From DATMNI01 sp035570275 (GTDB taxonomy: Bacteria; Acidobacteriota; Terriglobia; Bryobacterales; Bryobacteraceae), in assembly GCA_035570275.1 (NCBI GenBank), contig DATMNI010000247.1:1-60671 (forward strand): a stretch of 60,671 bases of DNA. The letters run 5' to 3'. Shown here piece by piece: positions 25,063 through 34,662 of this stretch. Within the stretch, counting starts at the first letter, position 1, and every line of letters begins with the position of its first letter. The notes beneath the pieces were generated by a model, which ran no database searches, had not been told where the DNA came from, and worked only from the letters and a program-made list of their open reading frames with translations. The translations under genes and the position numbers were made by a program.

Positions 25063-27411
25063 TTACCCCAGCCGGCCGATCATCTGCTGGATCTTGTCCT
25101 TCTCTTCCTTCCCGGGATTGTATTTCAGCGCTTCTTTCAACTGTTCCAGAGCGCGCGACCGGTCGCCCTTCTGCTGGAGCGCCATCGCCAGGTGATAGTG
25201 AAAGGTGGACTGATTCGGTTGCTTCACAACCAGATCTTTGAAGATCTCAATGGCGTTGTCGGACAGGTTCTTCTTCAGATAAATCCAGCCCAAGGTGTCC
25301 GAAATCTCCGACAGGCTGGGGAGCAACTGCTTGGCGCGAATGGCTTTGGTCAAGGCGTCGTCCAGATCGCCGCCGTTTTCGGCTATCAGGAAGGCCAGAT
25401 TGTTGAGCGCCACGCCATTGTTTGGATCCATCTTCAGGGTGGCCTCGTACAACTGCCTGGCCTCATTCCTGCGCCCTCCCGCGTCTAACGCCAGGGCCAG
25501 AGTGCTCAATACGACGATGTTGTCGGGCATTGTCTCGCGAGCTTTTTGCAAAGCCTGTATGGCGTTACCCAGATCGGCCTTGCGGCGGTAAGTTTCGCCC
25601 AACCTCAGGTAAACGTCGCCTTGGGCTTTGGAACCTTTCTCGGTGTTTTCCAGAACCTTTTGGAAGGAGCTGATCCCCAGGTCGAACTTGCCCGCGCGCA
25701 CCGCGGTGTTACCGAGCGCCAGCAGGAAATCCACCCGGTTGGGCGCCTTGTCGGCTTCGGCCTGCAGCAGCGCCAGGGCCGCTTCGGTTTTGTTCTGGGC
25801 CATGTTGGTTTCGACAATGCCCATCAGGCCGCGCGAGTTGGCCGGGTTGAGCTGATAGGCGCGCCGGAAGGCATCTTCGGCTTCCTTATAGCGGTTCTCG
25901 GCCAGATTGACCACGCCCAACTGGAACAGCACGTCGGGAGAGCTGGGGTTGACCTTCAACATGGCATCCAGCATCCCACGGGAGTCGCCGAACTTGCGTT
26001 CACCCATGAGCGCCGCCGATTCGATCAACCGAGCGTTGATGTTACCGCGGTCGTACTTCAGCACGTCCTCGGCTGTCTTCAGCGCCGCGTCGAACTCGCC
26101 GTGCGCGACCTGCAACTGGGCCATGGCCAGACGGGCCATGATGTAGTCGGGACGCAACTCGATGGCTTTGGCGAACTGCTGCCGGGCCTGTTCCCACTCC
26201 CTGCGCGCGGCATGCGCCCGTCCCAGGTTGTAGTGCGCTACCGGGTTGTCCGGCGCCCGCGTCACCACCGCCTGCAGTTCGGCCAGCGCCTTGGATATGT
26301 CGCCCTTATCCAGGAGGAAAGTGGCCTGCAGACCGAGGGCGTCATTATCATTGGGATCGGCTTTCAGAATCTGCGCGTTGATTTCGGCCGCTTCGCTTCG
26401 TTTGCCCTGCCGCATCATCACTTCGATGATGCGCTTCTGGTAGGTCGATTTCTTCCTCGCGTCCTTGGCGATGCCCTCTCTGTATTCCTTGATCGCCTGG
26501 TCGCCATCGCCCATGCGCAGGTAGAAATCGCCTACCGTCAAGTAGGCCTGGTCAAAATCCTTGGCGTGCGACTTGATCTGAGAGAGCACCGTCACCATTT
26601 CCTCGCGGCGCTTCTCCCCATAGAGATGCAGCGCCAGCAGGGTGAGGAAAGCGAACTGCTTGGGGTTGTTCTGGAAGGCCAGCTTCAGAACCTGCTCGCC
26701 CTCGTCTTGCTTCCGCTGGAAGACCAGCAGGCGGTACAACTCCGTGTACGCCGGCTGGTAGGTCTTGTCCCTTTCGATCACCCCGCGGTACAACTGCTCA
26801 GCGCCGGCGGCGTCGGCCATGGCGGCCAGAGACCGGGCCAACTGCATGGAGACGCCCTGTTGGTTGGGCTTGATCGAATCGGCCTTGCGGTATTCCTCGG
26901 TGGCCGATTTGAGAAACGCCAGGCCATCCTGATTATTGCGGCCCTTGAAGGCTTCGGTTGCCTTCCCATAGTTCAAGTCGCCGAGTAACCGGTGGGCGTC
27001 AAACGAATTGGGATCCCTCTTGAGAAGCTCGGCCGTGAAAGTCTTCACGTCTTCCAGGTAGGTCGGATCCCGGGCCGCAAGGTAGATTTCCGAGAGCCTG
27101 ACCACCGCGTCCCAGTGATCGGAAGAGTCCTTCGAAACCAGTTCCACGGCACGGCGCAGTTGAAATACCGCCCCGCCGTAATCGCCGCTCCGTAGCGACG
27201 TCAGCGCCAGTTTGTAATAGGCGGCACCATATTTTGGATCGGTCTTGATGGCATTGCGGTATTGAATGGAGGCTTCCCGGTAGCGGGCCTTCTCGAAATA
27301 CTTGTTACCGCTTTCGAAGTAGCGTTTCTTGACGACCTGAGGGTCGCGGCTGCAAGACACCAGCCCCATCAGGGCTACCACCAGAATCGCAATGAAACGT
27401 AAGGAGCGCAT
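25063..27411 (-). CDS. TPR repeat lipoprotein
   Basis: 782 residues. Lipoprotein signal: FIAILVVALMGLVSCSRD, with Cys in a lipobox. The rest is about 20 tandem TPRs (ASIQYRNAIKTDPKYGAAYY, NPVAHYNLGRAHAARREWEQ, VALNNLAFLIAENGGDLDDA). The overall design matches the PrsT-like TPR lipoproteins associated with PEP-CTERM/exosortase and exopolysaccharide loci, and a PEP-CTERM protein is present at 14025; the link is an inference. It should sit in the periplasm, anchored to a membrane, and act as a protein scaffold. Confidence 0.85.
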   Translation of the reverse strand: MRSLRFIAILVVALMGLVSCSRDPQVVKKRYFESGNKYFEKARYREASIQYRNAIKTDPKYGAAYYKLALTSLRSGDYGGAVFQLRRAVELVSKDSSDHWDAVVRLSEIYLAARDPTYLEDVKTFTAELLKRDPNSFDAHRLLGDLNYGKATEAFKGRNNQDGLAFLKSATEEYRKADSIKPNQQGVSMQLARSLAAMADAAGAEQLYRGVIERDKTYQPAYTELYRLLVFQRKQDEGEQVLKLAFQNNPKQFAFLTLLALHLYGEKRREEMVTVLSQIKSHAKDFDQAYLTVGDFYLRMGDGDQAIKEYREGIAKDARKKSTYQKRIIEVMMRQGKRSEAAEINAQILKADPNDNDALGLQATFLLDKGDISKALAELQAVVTRAPDNPVAHYNLGRAHAARREWEQARQQFAKAIELRPDYIMARLAMAQLQVAHGEFDAALKTAEDVLKYDRGNINARLIESAALMGERKFGDSRGMLDAMLKVNPSSPDVLFQLGVVNLAENRYKEAEDAFRRAYQLNPANSRGLMGIVETNMAQNKTEAALALLQAEADKAPNRVDFLLALGNTAVRAGKFDLGISSFQKVLENTEKGSKAQGDVYLRLGETYRRKADLGNAIQALQKARETMPDNIVVLSTLALALDAGGRRNEARQLYEATLKMDPNNGVALNNLAFLIAENGGDLDDALTKAIRAKQLLPSLSEISDTLGWIYLKKNLSDNAIEIFKDLVVKQPNQSTFHYHLAMALQQKGDRSRALEQLKEALKYNPGKEEKDKIQQMIGRLG

Positions 27412-27524
27412 GGATCTCTCTTCGACTGATTTTCTTCTTAACTTTAAGCCGACGCCAAACCCGATACCAGGGGGCGGCCCTATGAGAATGTACCACAGAG
27501 AACAGTTATCAGTTATGTAATGTA

Positions 27525-30500
27525 CTACTCCACCCAGACCTTGGGTGTGGTGGGTCCGGTCGTGGAACTGCTCACGCCGCCGATCTTGACCGTCACCGGC
27601 AGGGCGTTACCGTTGATGTGGGATCCGGGGATGCGGGCGTGGATCTCATAGACGCCGATGTACCCGGGCTTGAGCCCACTCCCATCCACAATCACGCCTG
27701 CCTGTTTAATGAGCGGGTTGCCGAAATACAGATTCACCGGACCGGTCACCGCGAGGGGGCTCTGCGGGGCGGGCGATCCGGCCGTTACCTTCCCGCCGAT
27801 AGTTGTGCCCAAACCGGTGGCGAGGATGGTCAACGGCTCATCCCGATGGCCTGGATGGTCTTGATCGAGGCGTGTGCCGTCCTGATGGAAGATGGCCGCC
27901 CCCTGACCGTCGAAAAAAATCGCTGGTGCGTACTTGGCTACCGTGACAGTGGCCCCACTCGACGCGGCCTGGTTGGCAATCGACCGGACCACCAGCGAAT
28001 ACCGGCCGGCCGCCAGGGTGGGCGGAAGCTGCGCGTTAATCTGCCCGGTGGAACTGGCCATCAGTGGTAACGGCGTATTGTTAAACGTCACGCAGGTCCC
28101 GCCGAGCACGGCAGGCAGCGGTGTGCCCGGGGCAGTGGCGCCCGACGCCAGGTTTTTGCCGAAGATCGAAATCAGGCCGCCCGGCGCCACCGCGGGGAGG
28201 AAATTGGCGGTGCTTACCACGCCACCAGCGGCCACCGAGGGCGTGACAGATGCCGTGGCGGATGCAGCGGCCGTGCCGATCGGGACGACGCTCAGCCCCG
28301 AAGCAGTCAACACGAACACCGTAGTTCCGGCGGCATCCACGGCCATGCTCCGGGCGGCGGTGAGGTTGACACGCTGGCCCGTCCGCACCAGCGTCGGCGG
28401 CCCCTCCAGCGCGTTGGCCGTCGCCGTGGTTCGCTGCGATGCCACATCCACTAATTCGATCAGCCCGGCGTCGGTTGCCACCGCGGTAGCGCCCGCCAGC
28501 ACGGCCGTGGAAAAACGTGCGAAGGTCTGGCCGCCAACCGCCGCCACGGCTGAGACTGGTCTGGATGTGGGACCGCCCGGCGTGGGCAACCCGCCGCCGC
28601 CGGTAACCGGTCCGGTTCCGCCGCCGCCGACTGGCGTCAGGGCCTGGTTCAAGAGCTGATCGTTCACCACGTAATATTGGCCGTTGGGGCCGGCCGCCAC
28701 GGCGCCGTAGTAACCCTGAATCGGCGTGGCACTAACCACCTGCGAGGCGACGAAGTCGTCCAGGCTGGCGTCGAAAAGGTAGGCCGTGCCGTTGCCCGCC
28801 AACAGAATCATAAAGTTGCCCTCGGGGGTGGCGGCTATGAACTGGGGTGCGGGGACGATCCGCACCGTGCCGAAGATGTTGGGGTTCAGCACTCGCGGTA
28901 TCACGGTGTTGCCGACGATGCTCCACAGCGTACCATCCGACATTAAGACCTGCGGACCCCGCACGGTGGAGGCGATCGACGCGGGCGTGATCAACGCGAA
29001 CGATGCGTTGAAAGGGATGGCCGGAAAGCGCACACGGCCGGTCAGTTTGCCCAGGGTCAGGTCCACAATGCCGATGTTCTCACCGCCGGAGCCGGCCACG
29101 TAAAGGGTGTTCCCATCGGCGCCGAAAGCCAGGGTCTTCGGAAGCTGCCCGACCGTGATCGGGGCCAGGAACTGCCGCTTCTGCATATCGAAAACTTCCA
29201 GGCGGTTCAAGGCCGGATTAGCGATGTACAACCGCTGCCGCGCCGCGTCGGCCAGCATGTCGGTGAGCCCGGTTGTGGTGGCGCCAATATCCACTGGAAT
29301 GACGGTACCGCTGGATTCGGCATTCCGGTCGTTCTGGAATACCCGGACGTTGGGAATGATGTTGATGGCCTGGTTCGACTGGATCAGCAGTTGGTCCGGC
29401 GCCACCGTTCCGAGACCGCGCGCAGCCGCGGTGCTGCTGTACTGTAACGTGACATCGCCGCCATAGGGCCGGCTGGTGGTGCGCACGGTAGCCGAGGTGG
29501 CGGCGGAGGTCAAGATGGACGCGGTCACGGTTACTTGTCCGCCGCCGCCCGCGCCGGTAGCGACGTTGCGAACCGGGATGATGGCCGAGTTCAGGGCAGC
29601 GGTGACGCCGCATTGATCGGTGGCCAGCAGCGCCACTTTGGAATCCGGAACCGCGATGGCCGCGTTCGGCAGCGTGCCCACCGGCAAGACCATGAAGCCG
29701 GACTGCGAAATGGCGTAGATGGTGGCGCCATCGGAGGTGATGGACAGCTTGCCGCCCAGGTTCTCCTGAATCTGCAGCCCCAACTGGATCAACATGCCAT
29801 CCGGCGAATTGACCGTGAGCTGGCTGGCGGTGGTGCGCAGCGCCAGGCTCGGAAACGGCACCAGATTGTAAGCGGCGAACAGCGCCGATCCATCGGGTGT
29901 GAAAGCCGCTCCGCCTTGATTGGTCTGCAGCCCGAAATTGGCTGCCGCGGCGAAGACATACGGTGCATTGATGACGTTCTGCTGGGCCAGCACCAGCAGG
30001 GTGGAAGTTTCGAACAGCATGGACCCGGAGACGAAAGACTGGCCGTCGGGCGCCACCGCCAGGATGGGCGACGCGCCAGCCACGTTGCGGCTGGAAAGCA
30101 CGATGGCGGAGGCCACATCGTACACAAAGACCGTCCGAGAGTTGGCGGGGGTGGCCGGGATGTTGACACCAATGATGGTGCGGCCATCCAGGCTGGCCTG
30201 CAAGCGGCTCTTGCCGGCCAGGTACATCAGGTTATTGGGCGGCGGCAATTGCGGAATGGTGGGCGCGGGCGGCGCAAAGATCACCGTGGACAGGGCCGCG
30301 GAGGCGCCGGCGTTGGGGTCGAAAGTGATCAGGACGGCCTGCCCGGTTCCGGTGCCGATGGTGGTGATGAGCACATGCTCCAAGCCTGCGCTATCGACAC
30401 CTACGGCCACGCCCTCAGGCTTGGCCGCAAGCGTCACCGAGCGGGTGGAGAAATTGGCCGTGGTCAGGTCGATGATATCCAGTGCGGAGGCGTCGTAGCA

Positions 30501-30803
30501 GACCACGTATAGAAACTTCCCGGAGCGGGACAACGCCGCCGCCAAAGGGGTTTTCTCCACCTTAATAGTGCTGGTCCCCGGCGCCAGCCTCGGCGGGCTG
30601 ACGTTGGTGACGTAAACCTCGACCGCGTTGGCGTTGGTGTCCACCACGTAGAGCCGCTTTCGGGCTTCATCCACCACCAGATCGCCAAGCGGCGAGGAAT
30701 GGGTGACCAGGGTTCCAAAAGTTGCACCCGGACAGGGCACCACGCTTAGGACACAGAGCACCACAGTCAGGGCAAGGATCGACAGGGGCCGGAATACCAA
30801 CAT
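27525..30803 (-). CDS. Exported beta-propeller protein with Solibacter C-terminal domain
   Basis: 1092 residues when started at the ATG at 30803, which is directly followed by a signal peptide (LSILALTVVLCVLSVVPCPG). Two seven-bladed-type propeller regions (GDLVVDEARKRLYVVDTNAN, DMLADAARQRLYIANPALNR) precede a Gly/Pro linker and a TIGR03437 domain (GGLISIFGKNLASG, GQINAQLPPTLAAG, ATGLGTTIGGKVTAGSPAP). Function is likely extracellular binding or adhesion. The longer upstream extension overlaps the divergent gene region and lacks support. Confidence 0.85.
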   Translation of the reverse strand: MLVFRPLSILALTVVLCVLSVVPCPGATFGTLVTHSSPLGDLVVDEARKRLYVVDTNANAVEVYVTNVSPPRLAPGTSTIKVEKTPLAAALSRSGKFLYVVCYDASALDIIDLTTANFSTRSVTLAAKPEGVAVGVDSAGLEHVLITTIGTGTGQAVLITFDPNAGASAALSTVIFAPPAPTIPQLPPPNNLMYLAGKSRLQASLDGRTIIGVNIPATPANSRTVFVYDVASAIVLSSRNVAGASPILAVAPDGQSFVSGSMLFETSTLLVLAQQNVINAPYVFAAAANFGLQTNQGGAAFTPDGSALFAAYNLVPFPSLALRTTASQLTVNSPDGMLIQLGLQIQENLGGKLSITSDGATIYAISQSGFMVLPVGTLPNAAIAVPDSKVALLATDQCGVTAALNSAIIPVRNVATGAGGGGQVTVTASILTSAATSATVRTTSRPYGGDVTLQYSSTAAARGLGTVAPDQLLIQSNQAINIIPNVRVFQNDRNAESSGTVIPVDIGATTTGLTDMLADAARQRLYIANPALNRLEVFDMQKRQFLAPITVGQLPKTLAFGADGNTLYVAGSGGENIGIVDLTLGKLTGRVRFPAIPFNASFALITPASIASTVRGPQVLMSDGTLWSIVGNTVIPRVLNPNIFGTVRIVPAPQFIAATPEGNFMILLAGNGTAYLFDASLDDFVASQVVSATPIQGYYGAVAAGPNGQYYVVNDQLLNQALTPVGGGGTGPVTGGGGLPTPGGPTSRPVSAVAAVGGQTFARFSTAVLAGATAVATDAGLIELVDVASQRTTATANALEGPPTLVRTGQRVNLTAARSMAVDAAGTTVFVLTASGLSVVPIGTAAASATASVTPSVAAGGVVSTANFLPAVAPGGLISIFGKNLASGATAPGTPLPAVLGGTCVTFNNTPLPLMASSTGQINAQLPPTLAAGRYSLVVRSIANQAASSGATVTVAKYAPAIFFDGQGAAIFHQDGTRLDQDHPGHRDEPLTILATGLGTTIGGKVTAGSPAPQSPLAVTGPVNLYFGNPLIKQAGVIVDGSGLKPGYIGVYEIHARIPGSHINGNALPVTVKIGGVSSSTTGPTTPKVWVE

Positions 30804-30946
30804 CGGTAAACCACTATAACCCCATTGCGCGCCGCGAAGTTGCATTCCGGGTAAGCCCGGGAGCCGCCGCGTTGGCAGTCGCGCGTCACTGGCAGCCGAT
30901 AACGTTTGCCGTCAGTTTGGCCCTGTTCGTGCCAGTCCAATCAGGT

Positions 30947-31492
30947 ATGGGAAAACAGCAGACCAAGCTCGCAACAGACGACAGGACTTGCCACGACGAA
31001 GGACCCGGGCCTTGGTCGTTAGAAACGCTCATCGAGCACCGCCGGTTCAAGAGGTCCAGTTGGAAACACCTCTGGAATACGCGGCTGCTGGTAATCTTGT
31101 CATCGCCGCTCATTTACGCTTGTGTGCTGCCCTTTCTGGCACTTGACGCTTCCGTCGCCATCTATCAGCTTGTCTGCTTCCCGATCTACGGAATTCCCAA
31201 GGTTCGGAGGAAAGACTACCTGGTCTTCGACCGGGGGCGGCTAGCCTATCTGAACACGATCGAGAAAGTCGGCTGCATTTATTGCTCGTATGCCAACGGA
31301 CTGCTCGCTCTGATTACTGAAATCGCCGCGCGTACCGAGCAACACTTTTGTCCGATCAAGCACGCTCGCCGATTGGCTCAAACGCATTCCCGATATGGCA
31401 AGTTTTTGCCGTACGGAGACGCCCGCGCCTACAGGGCGCAATCGGATGCCGTAGCCCACGCGTACAGCGACCTCGACGCCAGAGTCAAGTGA
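30947..31492 (+). CDS. Conserved small membrane protein with Cys-rich motif
   Basis: 181 residues from the ATG at 30947. Two adjacent hydrophobic segments (LLVILSSPLIYACVLPFLAL, ASVAIYQLVCFPIYGIPKV), then a conserved block KVGCIYCSYANGLLALITEI and ARTEQHFCPIKHARR containing three Cys. Similar proteins occur in many proteobacteria without known function, from memory. The Cys cluster could bind metal or a cofactor. It is the last gene before the tRNA-derived element end at 31803. Confidence 0.7.
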   Translation: MGKQQTKLATDDRTCHDEGPGPWSLETLIEHRRFKRSSWKHLWNTRLLVILSSPLIYACVLPFLALDASVAIYQLVCFPIYGIPKVRRKDYLVFDRGRLAYLNTIEKVGCIYCSYANGLLALITEIAARTEQHFCPIKHARRLAQTHSRYGKFLPYGDARAYRAQSDAVAHAYSDLDARVK

Positions 31493-31802
31493 CCCTCGGG
31501 CTTAGTACAACGTTTCATAAGTTCCCTAACGTATCCGGGAAACCGTTTGCTTAAGCACGCGGCTCCGATCTGAGCCAGGAAGCGGTCCCCTCCAAGTACG
31601 CGACTGTATCTGTGAAATCGTGAACTTAGGCACCGGGCGAATCTCCAGTTCTTCTCGCCCGTTCTTGGGGCACGTCTAGGGGCAGGTTTTAAGGGCAAAG
31701 GTACGCCGGCGGAATTCTTGGGCTGTGGGAAGCCTTGAAAGTGGAGGTGAATCCCGCGAGGCCGGCGCACTTGCAGCCAACCCTACGGTGAATGAGGGAG
31801 AT
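31493..31802. other. Intergenic region left of the tRNA-derived element end
   Basis: 310 bp with no supported gene. No integrase remnant could be read on either strand. Confidence 0.4.
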
Positions 31803-31828
31803 TTGGTCGGGGCGGGAGGATTCGAACC
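31803..31828. repeat. tRNA-Pro 3'-end duplicate (putative att site, left)
   Basis: 26 bp (TTGGTCGGGGCGGGAGGATT then CGAACC) identical to 35165-35190, the 3' end of tRNA-Pro(CGG) including its T arm and CCA. Same orientation as the intact tRNA. This is the expected product of site-specific integration into the tRNA gene. Confidence 0.85.
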
Positions 31829-32205
31829 ACCGGCGGCGTCATCATGCAGACGCCGAACGACCGCCTCGGCGTGTTCGGGGGTAAGGTTCGCTGTTATCGC
31901 GTCTGCCTGCGTTTCTTGAATTCGTCGATGATCTCATCCGGATGCAGGGCCATGTCGATTGCATTGTATTCAACGATGACGCCGTGGGCGGCCAACAGCG
32001 CCATCACTTGCGCCGCCTGGTCCTCGTTCAGCTTGCTTCCTCTAATCTCGATGGCCTGCTGCGGCCAACTGTCGCGCAGGCGTGGGAATTGATAGAAGAG
32101 CCCCGTCTCGGTTGCGCTCGGTATGACGATGGCGAGGACCGGGGACTACCGGCGGTTTCCCTTCGGTGGAATGAACGGCCCGGCTTCGTCAATGTGGATG
32201 TTCAT
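31829..32205 (-). pseudogene. DUF3800 family protein, truncated and disrupted
   Basis: Reading the minus strand from ATG 32205 gives MNIHIDEAGPFIPPKGNRR, an in-frame TAG (32148-32146), then SPVLAIVIPSATETGLFYQF, IEIRGSKLNEDQAAQVMALL, HGVIVEYNAIDMALHPDEII. This is the DUF3800 pattern (N-terminal DE pair, then RGSKL and the acidic IDM block; a predicted RNase H-like fold). Near 31910 a one-base deletion shifts frame; in the other frame ADAITANLTPEHAEAVVRRL continues and then stops being protein-like exactly at the tRNA fragment. So the gene has a nonsense mutation, a frameshift and a 3' truncation at the element end. Confidence 0.7.
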
Positions 32206-32297
32206 TGCGCATCGGCTATTAAATTAGAATTCTCTTTATCGTGCACAGGCAAGCGCACGGAACGGAGGCGGCCGATTTCCAGAAAGACACGAGAGGT

Positions 32298-32522
32298 TCA
32301 TTCCAAGGCCGCCCACGTCCGGAATCGCTCCCTCGTTAATGACAGAGGCTTTCGATATGCCTTACTAACCCGCGTCGTCTCATCGGCTGTATTAGTAACG
32401 TATATCGGCGCTCCTATGTCGCGCTGCCATGCGTTCATAGACTTACGGGCCTTCTCCTCAAACTTGCTCACACATTTTGAAATTTGGGCGTCGGCTTGCG
32501 CTCCGGGCCGCGCTCGGCTCAT
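32298..32522 (-). CDS. Small ORF upstream of the DUF3800 remnant
   Basis: 74 residues: MSRARPGAQADAQISKCVSK, then FEEKARKSMNAWQRDIGAPI. The composition is protein-like and it lies on the same strand as the DUF3800 remnant, but no family is recognised and the ribosome site is weak. The surrounding DNA is AT-richer than the chromosome. It may be part of the decayed cargo or chance. Confidence 0.25.
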   Translation of the reverse strand: MSRARPGAQADAQISKCVSKFEEKARKSMNAWQRDIGAPIYVTNTADETTRVSKAYRKPLSLTRERFRTWAALE

Positions 32523-32722
32523 GTTTCAATTTCGGCGGCTGAACCTTTGTGAGGCGCGGTCTTGAAGCCTCTCGGCAAGCTAGGGCACTGAGGTGCTGGC
32601 TCCGGGCCGATAAGCCCGAGGATTTCATCGAGGTGGTGCGGAAAACTGCACTAAAATAGCTGACAATGTCAACAATTTGAATGGAGCCTGGATGCGGACC
32701 CCGTTGGTTCAGCCGGATTTGT

Positions 32723-32753
32723 AACTTTCGCGTACCTGAAGTACGCGAAAGTT
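32723..32753. promoter_or_regulatory. Palindromic operator 1 upstream of hipA-like gene
   Basis: Perfect 13-bp inverted repeat AACTTTCGCGTAC / GTACGCGAAAGTT with a 5-bp spacer CTGAA. Centre at 32738, about 64 bp (six helical turns) from operator 2. Confidence 0.85.
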
Positions 32754-32784
32754 CGGTAACGCTTGAAGATCCCCCATAGAGATG

Positions 32785-32819
32785 GTAACTTAATCGTACC
32801 TGAAGTACGGGAAAGTTAC
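32785..32819. promoter_or_regulatory. Palindromic operator 2, abutting hipA-like start codon
   Basis: GTAACTT-AAT-CGTAC / CTGAA / GTACG-GGA-AAGTTAC, the same design as operator 1 with three mismatched positions in each arm. It ends 4 bp before the ATG, so a bound protein would block ribosome or polymerase access. Confidence 0.85.
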
Positions 32820-32823
32820 AAAA

Positions 32824-34662
32824 ATGGCACTCCACCTCGTTGGCGAAACCATAGACAAGACCCGCGGCCACCGCCAAGCCGAGGCGGGGGACCTCGTCCA
32901 GCTCATGCGGGGCATCTACATCGATGCTGGCGATGATATCGACGCCACCGTCCTCCGGCACGCCGTCCGCATCGCCAAATACCTCTATCCCCAGGCTTAC
33001 CTGTCGGGAGCGAGTGCCGTCCTGCTAGGGCCGACCCAGGACGGGCGCCTGTTCCTGAGCGCCCGGCGCAAGCAGCGTACCCGCATCCGAGCACTTGAAA
33101 TCATCCAAAACGAGGCGCCCTCCCATCCGTCCGTCGCCGAGGCCATCATCGATGACGGTATGGGCGAGTTCCGAATTGCCGTCTCCTCAATCCGCCAGCG
33201 GTTCCTAGAAGCCTTCCGCCTGCGCAGCGAGCACGCGGCCTCGATTGACGACCGGACGCGCGCGTCACTCGCTGCGCGCCTGATTGAAGAATACGGCAAT
33301 GCACAGGGTGCCGCCGATGCCGTTCATGTTCTCGCCCGCGAGAATGAGTGGTATCGGGAGGGAGAGGCAGCGGAGCGCTACCTTCTGCGACGGCTGAGCA
33401 CCGAGCCAGTGAAGAACCAAGCCGCGGTCGATCTCATTGTCGCGTGGCATGGCGTGCCCCTGGGGCTCTTGAGCCATGACGGGTTTGAGTGGCGGTGGAA
33501 GCCCGCCGACGGCCCGGGACCGCCTCTTATTCGGCAGACGACGCCCGGCAAGCTGCCGCCCTTCATTGTCTCACTGCTTCCAGAGGGCTGGCTTGAGCAG
33601 GTCCTGAAGGATCAGGACGAACGCGCGCTGCTGCGGTCAGGCAAGCGCTACATGTCTAACATCACCATTGTTGAGCACGACGCAGAACTGAAGGAGCTGC
33701 CACAGGATGTTCTGGTGACGCGGCTCGCGAAATATAGCATGGATGGCGCCTTCGCCGGCGAATACCAAGGGCCGGGTCGCGGCGAGATCGAAGAGAGTTT
33801 CGAGCGCAATCTCGCGCAAATTTTTGCTCGCGCGGATACGCCTCGCCTCTCCGGGGTGCAGATCAAAGCCCCTATGTATCTCGACGAAAAAGGAATTCTG
33901 TCGCTGGCCACCGGCCGTCCCTTCACCCACATCCTCAAACCGGCCGGCACAAGCGGTTATGACGCTCTGCCGGTTATCGAATGGATCGCCATGCAGCTGG
34001 GCCGGGCGGCCGGCTTCGAGACGCCAGCGACGTCGCTGGTTGCCATGCCGGATAGAATGCCGCCGGCGCTTCTCGTGGAGCGCTTTGACATTCGCGAGAG
34101 TGCCAGCGACACGCGCATGCTTGCGCTGGAAGATATGTGCTCCGTCCTTGATTTGCCGACGAGCGCGAAATACGACGGCACCATGGAGCGTGTCGCGCGT
34201 GCCGTCCGCCCGCTTTCGACCGCGCCGGACGACGACCTCCTCATCATCGTGAAGCGCGCGCTGTTTGCGTGGCTGATCGCCGATGGCGACATGCACCTAA
34301 AAAACATGGCGCTGCTGAAGATTGCAGAACCCGGAGAGAAGCAGTTTCGCAGTGTGCGGATGGCGCCGCTTTACGATGCCGTCACAACCCGCGTATTCCC
34401 AAAGCTCAAGCACGACCGCCTCGCACTGAAGCTCAATGGTAAGGACGACAATCTCCGCCGTGCAGATTTCCAGGCCTTGGCAACGACGGCGGGCGTGCGT
34501 GCGGGCCACGCCGAAGCCGCTCTGGACGACCTCTTGCAGCGGTTGCGCGGAGCGATCGATGGTATCGCAGTGCCCAAAGACATCGAACTCACCGGCGAAA
34601 CGCAGAAGATGGCGGAAGAGGTGCTTGAACTTTGTCGACGGCGCATCGAAGGCATGGCCTGA
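32824..34662 (+). CDS. HipA-type kinase with long AbiEi-like N-terminal region
   Basis: 612 residues, longer than the usual 430-440 of HipA. The C-terminal 400 residues are HipA-like: LLPEGWLEQVLKDQDERALL, SGVQIKAPM, FTHILKPAG (ATP-binding Lys region), LVERFDIR, the catalytic segment LIADGDMHLKNMALL (Asp, then Lys-Asn) and APLYDAVTT (metal-binding Asp). HipA kinases phosphorylate glutamyl-tRNA synthetase or related targets. The first 200 residues resemble the AbiEi-like antitoxin/regulator (LMRGIYIDAGDDIDATV, YPQAYLSGASAVLLG), so toxin and regulator may be one chain; no separate hipB is present. Two matching palindromes precede it. This assignment of the N-terminus is by pattern, not by search. 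Close relatives are, as I recall, proteobacterial, consistent with transfer. Confidence 0.82.
   Translation: MALHLVGETIDKTRGHRQAEAGDLVQLMRGIYIDAGDDIDATVLRHAVRIAKYLYPQAYLSGASAVLLGPTQDGRLFLSARRKQRTRIRALEIIQNEAPSHPSVAEAIIDDGMGEFRIAVSSIRQRFLEAFRLRSEHAASIDDRTRASLAARLIEEYGNAQGAADAVHVLARENEWYREGEAAERYLLRRLSTEPVKNQAAVDLIVAWHGVPLGLLSHDGFEWRWKPADGPGPPLIRQTTPGKLPPFIVSLLPEGWLEQVLKDQDERALLRSGKRYMSNITIVEHDAELKELPQDVLVTRLAKYSMDGAFAGEYQGPGRGEIEESFERNLAQIFARADTPRLSGVQIKAPMYLDEKGILSLATGRPFTHILKPAGTSGYDALPVIEWIAMQLGRAAGFETPATSLVAMPDRMPPALLVERFDIRESASDTRMLALEDMCSVLDLPTSAKYDGTMERVARAVRPLSTAPDDDLLIIVKRALFAWLIADGDMHLKNMALLKIAEPGEKQFRSVRMAPLYDAVTTRVFPKLKHDRLALKLNGKDDNLRRADFQALATTAGVRAGHAEAALDDLLQRLRGAIDGIAVPKDIELTGETQKMAEEVLELCRRRIEGMA

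Noticed and set aside
31725..31919. Small plus-strand frame over the tRNA fragment
   Set aside because: Its protein-like part is the tRNA shadow; the rest is antisense to the DUF3800 remnant.
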